The notes under the pieces: model-generated
Seen by the model: only the letters and a program-made list of their open reading frames with translations
Database searches by the model: none
Told to the model about the DNA's origin: nothing
Translations under genes and position numbers: made by a program
Source: a virus
Virus record (IMG/VR): IMGVR_UViG_3300015162_000002
Span: 1 to 37,830 of that record
Strand: one strand, 5' to 3'
Length of the DNA: 37,830 bases
Shown here: one piece after another, positions 36,044-37,830 of the stretch
Layout: each line of letters opens with the position of its first letter
Position numbering within the stretch: position 1 is the first letter of the stretch

Positions 36044-37549
36044 TCAGCCGCCGAGCACGAGCATCTCGCGCTTCTCGTACGTCGACCCAGGATTGTCGGC
36101 CACCGCAGCGTTCACCATCGCCGCCGCCGTCAACGCGTCAATCACCCGGAGATCCTGGTCGCCGCCCTGCCGTGACGACGACGGCCGATCAAACCGGGCG
36201 TCACCGTACGGCAGGATCCGCGCCACCGCGTTCAACGCGTGCCGCGTCAACTCCGGGTCGCCCGCGTGACGCAGCCACCCCGACCTGAGCGCCTCCATGA
36301 ACTTCTCGTAGTCCGACGCCGCGAACTTGTTCGACTGGCCGCGCTCCACCACCCGCGCGCCGAGCTCGGTCGAGATCCATTCCGCGAGCTGCTCCGCCTT
36401 CGACGTGTCCATCACCACCGTATGCAACGGATTCACCTGGTGGAGCTCGATCAGCGCCCGCTCGACAGCGTTCGGATCCAACGACGCCCCCGTGCGCGGC
36501 GGCACCAGCACCCTGGCCGGCCCAAGCAGCCGCCGCTCGAGCGACTCGCACCACAACGGCACCAGCGCCGTCGTATCCCACTTCCACGCCACATCGAGAC
36601 CCGCCCAAACCGGGACACCCGGCGGGATCGTCTCCGACGACACCGCAGCGAACCACTCCGCCTCCTCGATCGCCGCATGATCGCCCCTGGTCGGCAGATT
36701 GCACGTCAACCTGCGCCAATGCGTCATGTTGAACGTCGGCGAGTCCCGCTTCGCCCGCAACGACTCCACCGTGATCCGCGAAAACGGGTTCGCGGCCTTC
36801 ACCAACTCGAGATCATCGACGTCGCCGCCCTCCGGCACCGCCCACTCATGCAAAACCAGCCGGTCACCCGACACCACCCGCGTATGACAACCATCCCTGA
36901 CCCCGTCACCCGACTGCCGGATCAACTCGCGCGCACCCTCAAACTCCGCGCCAGGCTCACCCGCCGTCGAAATCGTCAACAACTGGCCGCCACGCTTATC
37001 CAGCTTCCCCGCCCACGTCCGATACAGCCCAAGATTCTTGTGACGGTGGAGCTCGTCGATGATCGCCAACGACGGAATCACACCATCACCCGTCGACGCA
37101 TCAGCCGCAAACACCTGGATCCGCGAACCATTCGCCAAACACTTGATCCGCCGATACCCCTCCTGACACTTGAAAATCGACCGCAAACGCGGCGTCCTAA
37201 GCACAAACCCCTCGCCCTGCCGATACCCGATCTCAGCCTGATCCCGCGACGACGCCGCCCACGGCACCCACGCCGAAGCCGTGAACTCCGAGTGATACAA
37301 CGCCAACCCAGCCAGCCCCGTCGTCTTCGAGTTCCCCTCCGGCACAATCAGCCAGCCCTCGCTGAAACCGGCGAAAACGTCCTCGACGAACAGGCAGAAG
37401 AAGTCCTCCACGACCCACCGATCACCCGTATCAAGCACCAGCCCGTGCGCCCACCGGCGGAAGTGATCCAACGTGAACGGCTTCGCGCGACTCGTCACAA
37501 CCAGCACTTTCTCTCGCGGCGAGCGCACGGGGCATACCGGTGGGGCCAT
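36044..37549 (-). CDS. terL: Terminase large subunit
   Basis: This 501-aa protein packages DNA into the prohead. The ATPase part has a deviant Walker A at about 69-77 (VPEGNSKTT) and Walker B at 161-166 (AIIDEL), followed by coupling motif LLTISTAG (190-197). The nuclease part has Asp319 (GLDVAWKWDTTAL), Asp381 (VVMDTSKAEQL) and Asp471 (IDALTAAAMV). The pattern is the Terminase_1 type found with HK97 portals. The likely start 37549 is GTG or ATG MAPPVCP without a strong ribosome binding site. No small terminase gene is visible; it may lie outside the window or be the partial gene upstream. Confidence 0.95.
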   Translation of the reverse strand: MAPPVCPVRSPREKVLVVTSRAKPFTLDHFRRWAHGLVLDTGDRWVVEDFFCLFVEDVFAGFSEGWLIVPEGNSKTTGLAGLALYHSEFTASAWVPWAASSRDQAEIGYRQGEGFVLRTPRLRSIFKCQEGYRRIKCLANGSRIQVFAADASTGDGVIPSLAIIDELHRHKNLGLYRTWAGKLDKRGGQLLTISTAGEPGAEFEGARELIRQSGDGVRDGCHTRVVSGDRLVLHEWAVPEGGDVDDLELVKAANPFSRITVESLRAKRDSPTFNMTHWRRLTCNLPTRGDHAAIEEAEWFAAVSSETIPPGVPVWAGLDVAWKWDTTALVPLWCESLERRLLGPARVLVPPRTGASLDPNAVERALIELHQVNPLHTVVMDTSKAEQLAEWISTELGARVVERGQSNKFAASDYEKFMEALRSGWLRHAGDPELTRHALNAVARILPYGDARFDRPSSSRQGGDQDLRVIDALTAAAMVNAAVADNPGSTYEKREMLVLGG

Positions 37550-37571
37550 CTCAAAAAGCGGGGGCGGGGGG

Positions 37572-37830
37572 TCATGCGACTGTCGGTGTGCGTGTCGTTG
37601 GCGTGGGTGTGGCGCCCTGGCCGCCGTTCGAGAGTGCGCCGCCTCTGCTCGAGTTGCAGGATTGGCAGGCTATGACGGCGTTGCTTGAGTGCATTTTGCC
37701 GCCGGCGATGAGCGGCAGCTTCGGCAACCGCCGGGCGGCTTCGGCCACGGCGGCGCGGACCGCGGCATGCGCAAGCTTCGGCGGATCCGGCCGTTTGCTG
37801 CCGCGCTCCATGTAGGGGAACTGGTATCGC
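37572..37830 (-). CDS. HNH-like protein, partial at the window edge
   Basis: The frame is open from the right edge to a TGA at 37572-37574. An ATG at 37811 ([12 protein letters not shown]) is possible, but codons for RYQFPY precede it without a stop, so the gene may continue outside. The end carries [20 protein letters not shown], the typical C-terminal part of an HNH nuclease (Asn, CxxCN, Arg-Gly). The expected catalytic His pair is not in the visible part. HNH genes next to the terminase help DNA cutting in many HK97-type phages. It lies 22 bases before the terminase start. Confidence 0.55.
   Translation of the reverse strand, partial: RYQFPYMERGSKRPDPPKLAHAAVRAAVAEAARRLPKLPLIAGGKMHSSNAVIACQSCNSSRGGALSNGGQGATPTPTTRTPTVA

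Noticed and set aside
36239-37675. 478-aa plus-strand open frame
   Set aside because: Antisense to the terminase, whose motifs are clear. Composition is extremely Arg/His/Pro-rich, typical of an artefact.
1-37830. CRISPR arrays or insertion sequences
   Set aside because: No regularly spaced direct repeats of CRISPR type and no transposase or terminal inverted repeats were seen; the only mobile genes are HNH endonucleases.

Overview
The window is almost wholly one temperate tailed phage (siphovirus with an HK97-type head) of a high-GC, probably actinobacterial host. Signs of such a host are the high GC content, the many GTG starts, a resuscitation-promoting-factor-like lysozyme domain at the left end, and a consensus promoter that would give a leaderless mRNA. 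The host genus cannot be told from this sequence. Nearly all genes are on the minus strand and tightly packed, often with ATGA, GTGA or TGATG overlaps. Only two genes (9134-9952) are on the plus strand. If the sequence is circular, or both ends lie inside one phage genome, early and late genes form one continuous leftward block broken only by the rightward lysogeny cassette. Partial genes run off both window edges.

Reading leftward from the right edge (direction of transcription): HNH-like fragment, large terminase, a small membrane protein, portal, prohead protease, major capsid protein, two small proteins, a 1244-aa beta-helix fibre placed inside the head module, head-tail connector, gp10-like protein, tail terminator candidate, tail tube, two overlapping tail-assembly-chaperone-like frames, tape measure with an embedded M15-like peptidase, distal tail protein, an HNH endonuclease, several tail-tip and fibre proteins (including a 963-aa Ig plus beta-helix plus esterase protein), a tail-hub-like protein, a coiled-coil membrane protein, CHAP endolysin, holin-like protein and a staphylococcal-type nuclease.

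The immunity region (about 8739-9952) has two divergent small HTH genes separated by a compact promoter/operator. A TTGACA-17-TATATA promoter reads leftward into the early genes: a secreted protein, small unknowns, a RecE-like PD-(D/E)XK nuclease, a RecA/Sak4-like ATPase, zinc/HTH proteins, small membrane proteins, an MmcB-like nuclease, a tyrosine integrase, an HNH endonuclease and the Rpf-like domain. The integrase 3' end contains a tRNA 3'-end sequence (T-arm plus acceptor strand), so attP probably lies inside the integrase gene.

The most striking feature outside the genes is a 10-base invariant motif, GACGATAGGC. It occurs nine times, always in the same orientation and 5-9 bases upstream of a start codon, and only in the late region. 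It resembles the start-associated sequences I recall from cluster K mycobacteriophages. Other unusual points are a four-copy early repeat in which a 22-bp core is inverted relative to its flanks, two 14-codon mini-ORFs that exactly bridge gaps between genes, and two separate beta-helix enzymes or fibres.
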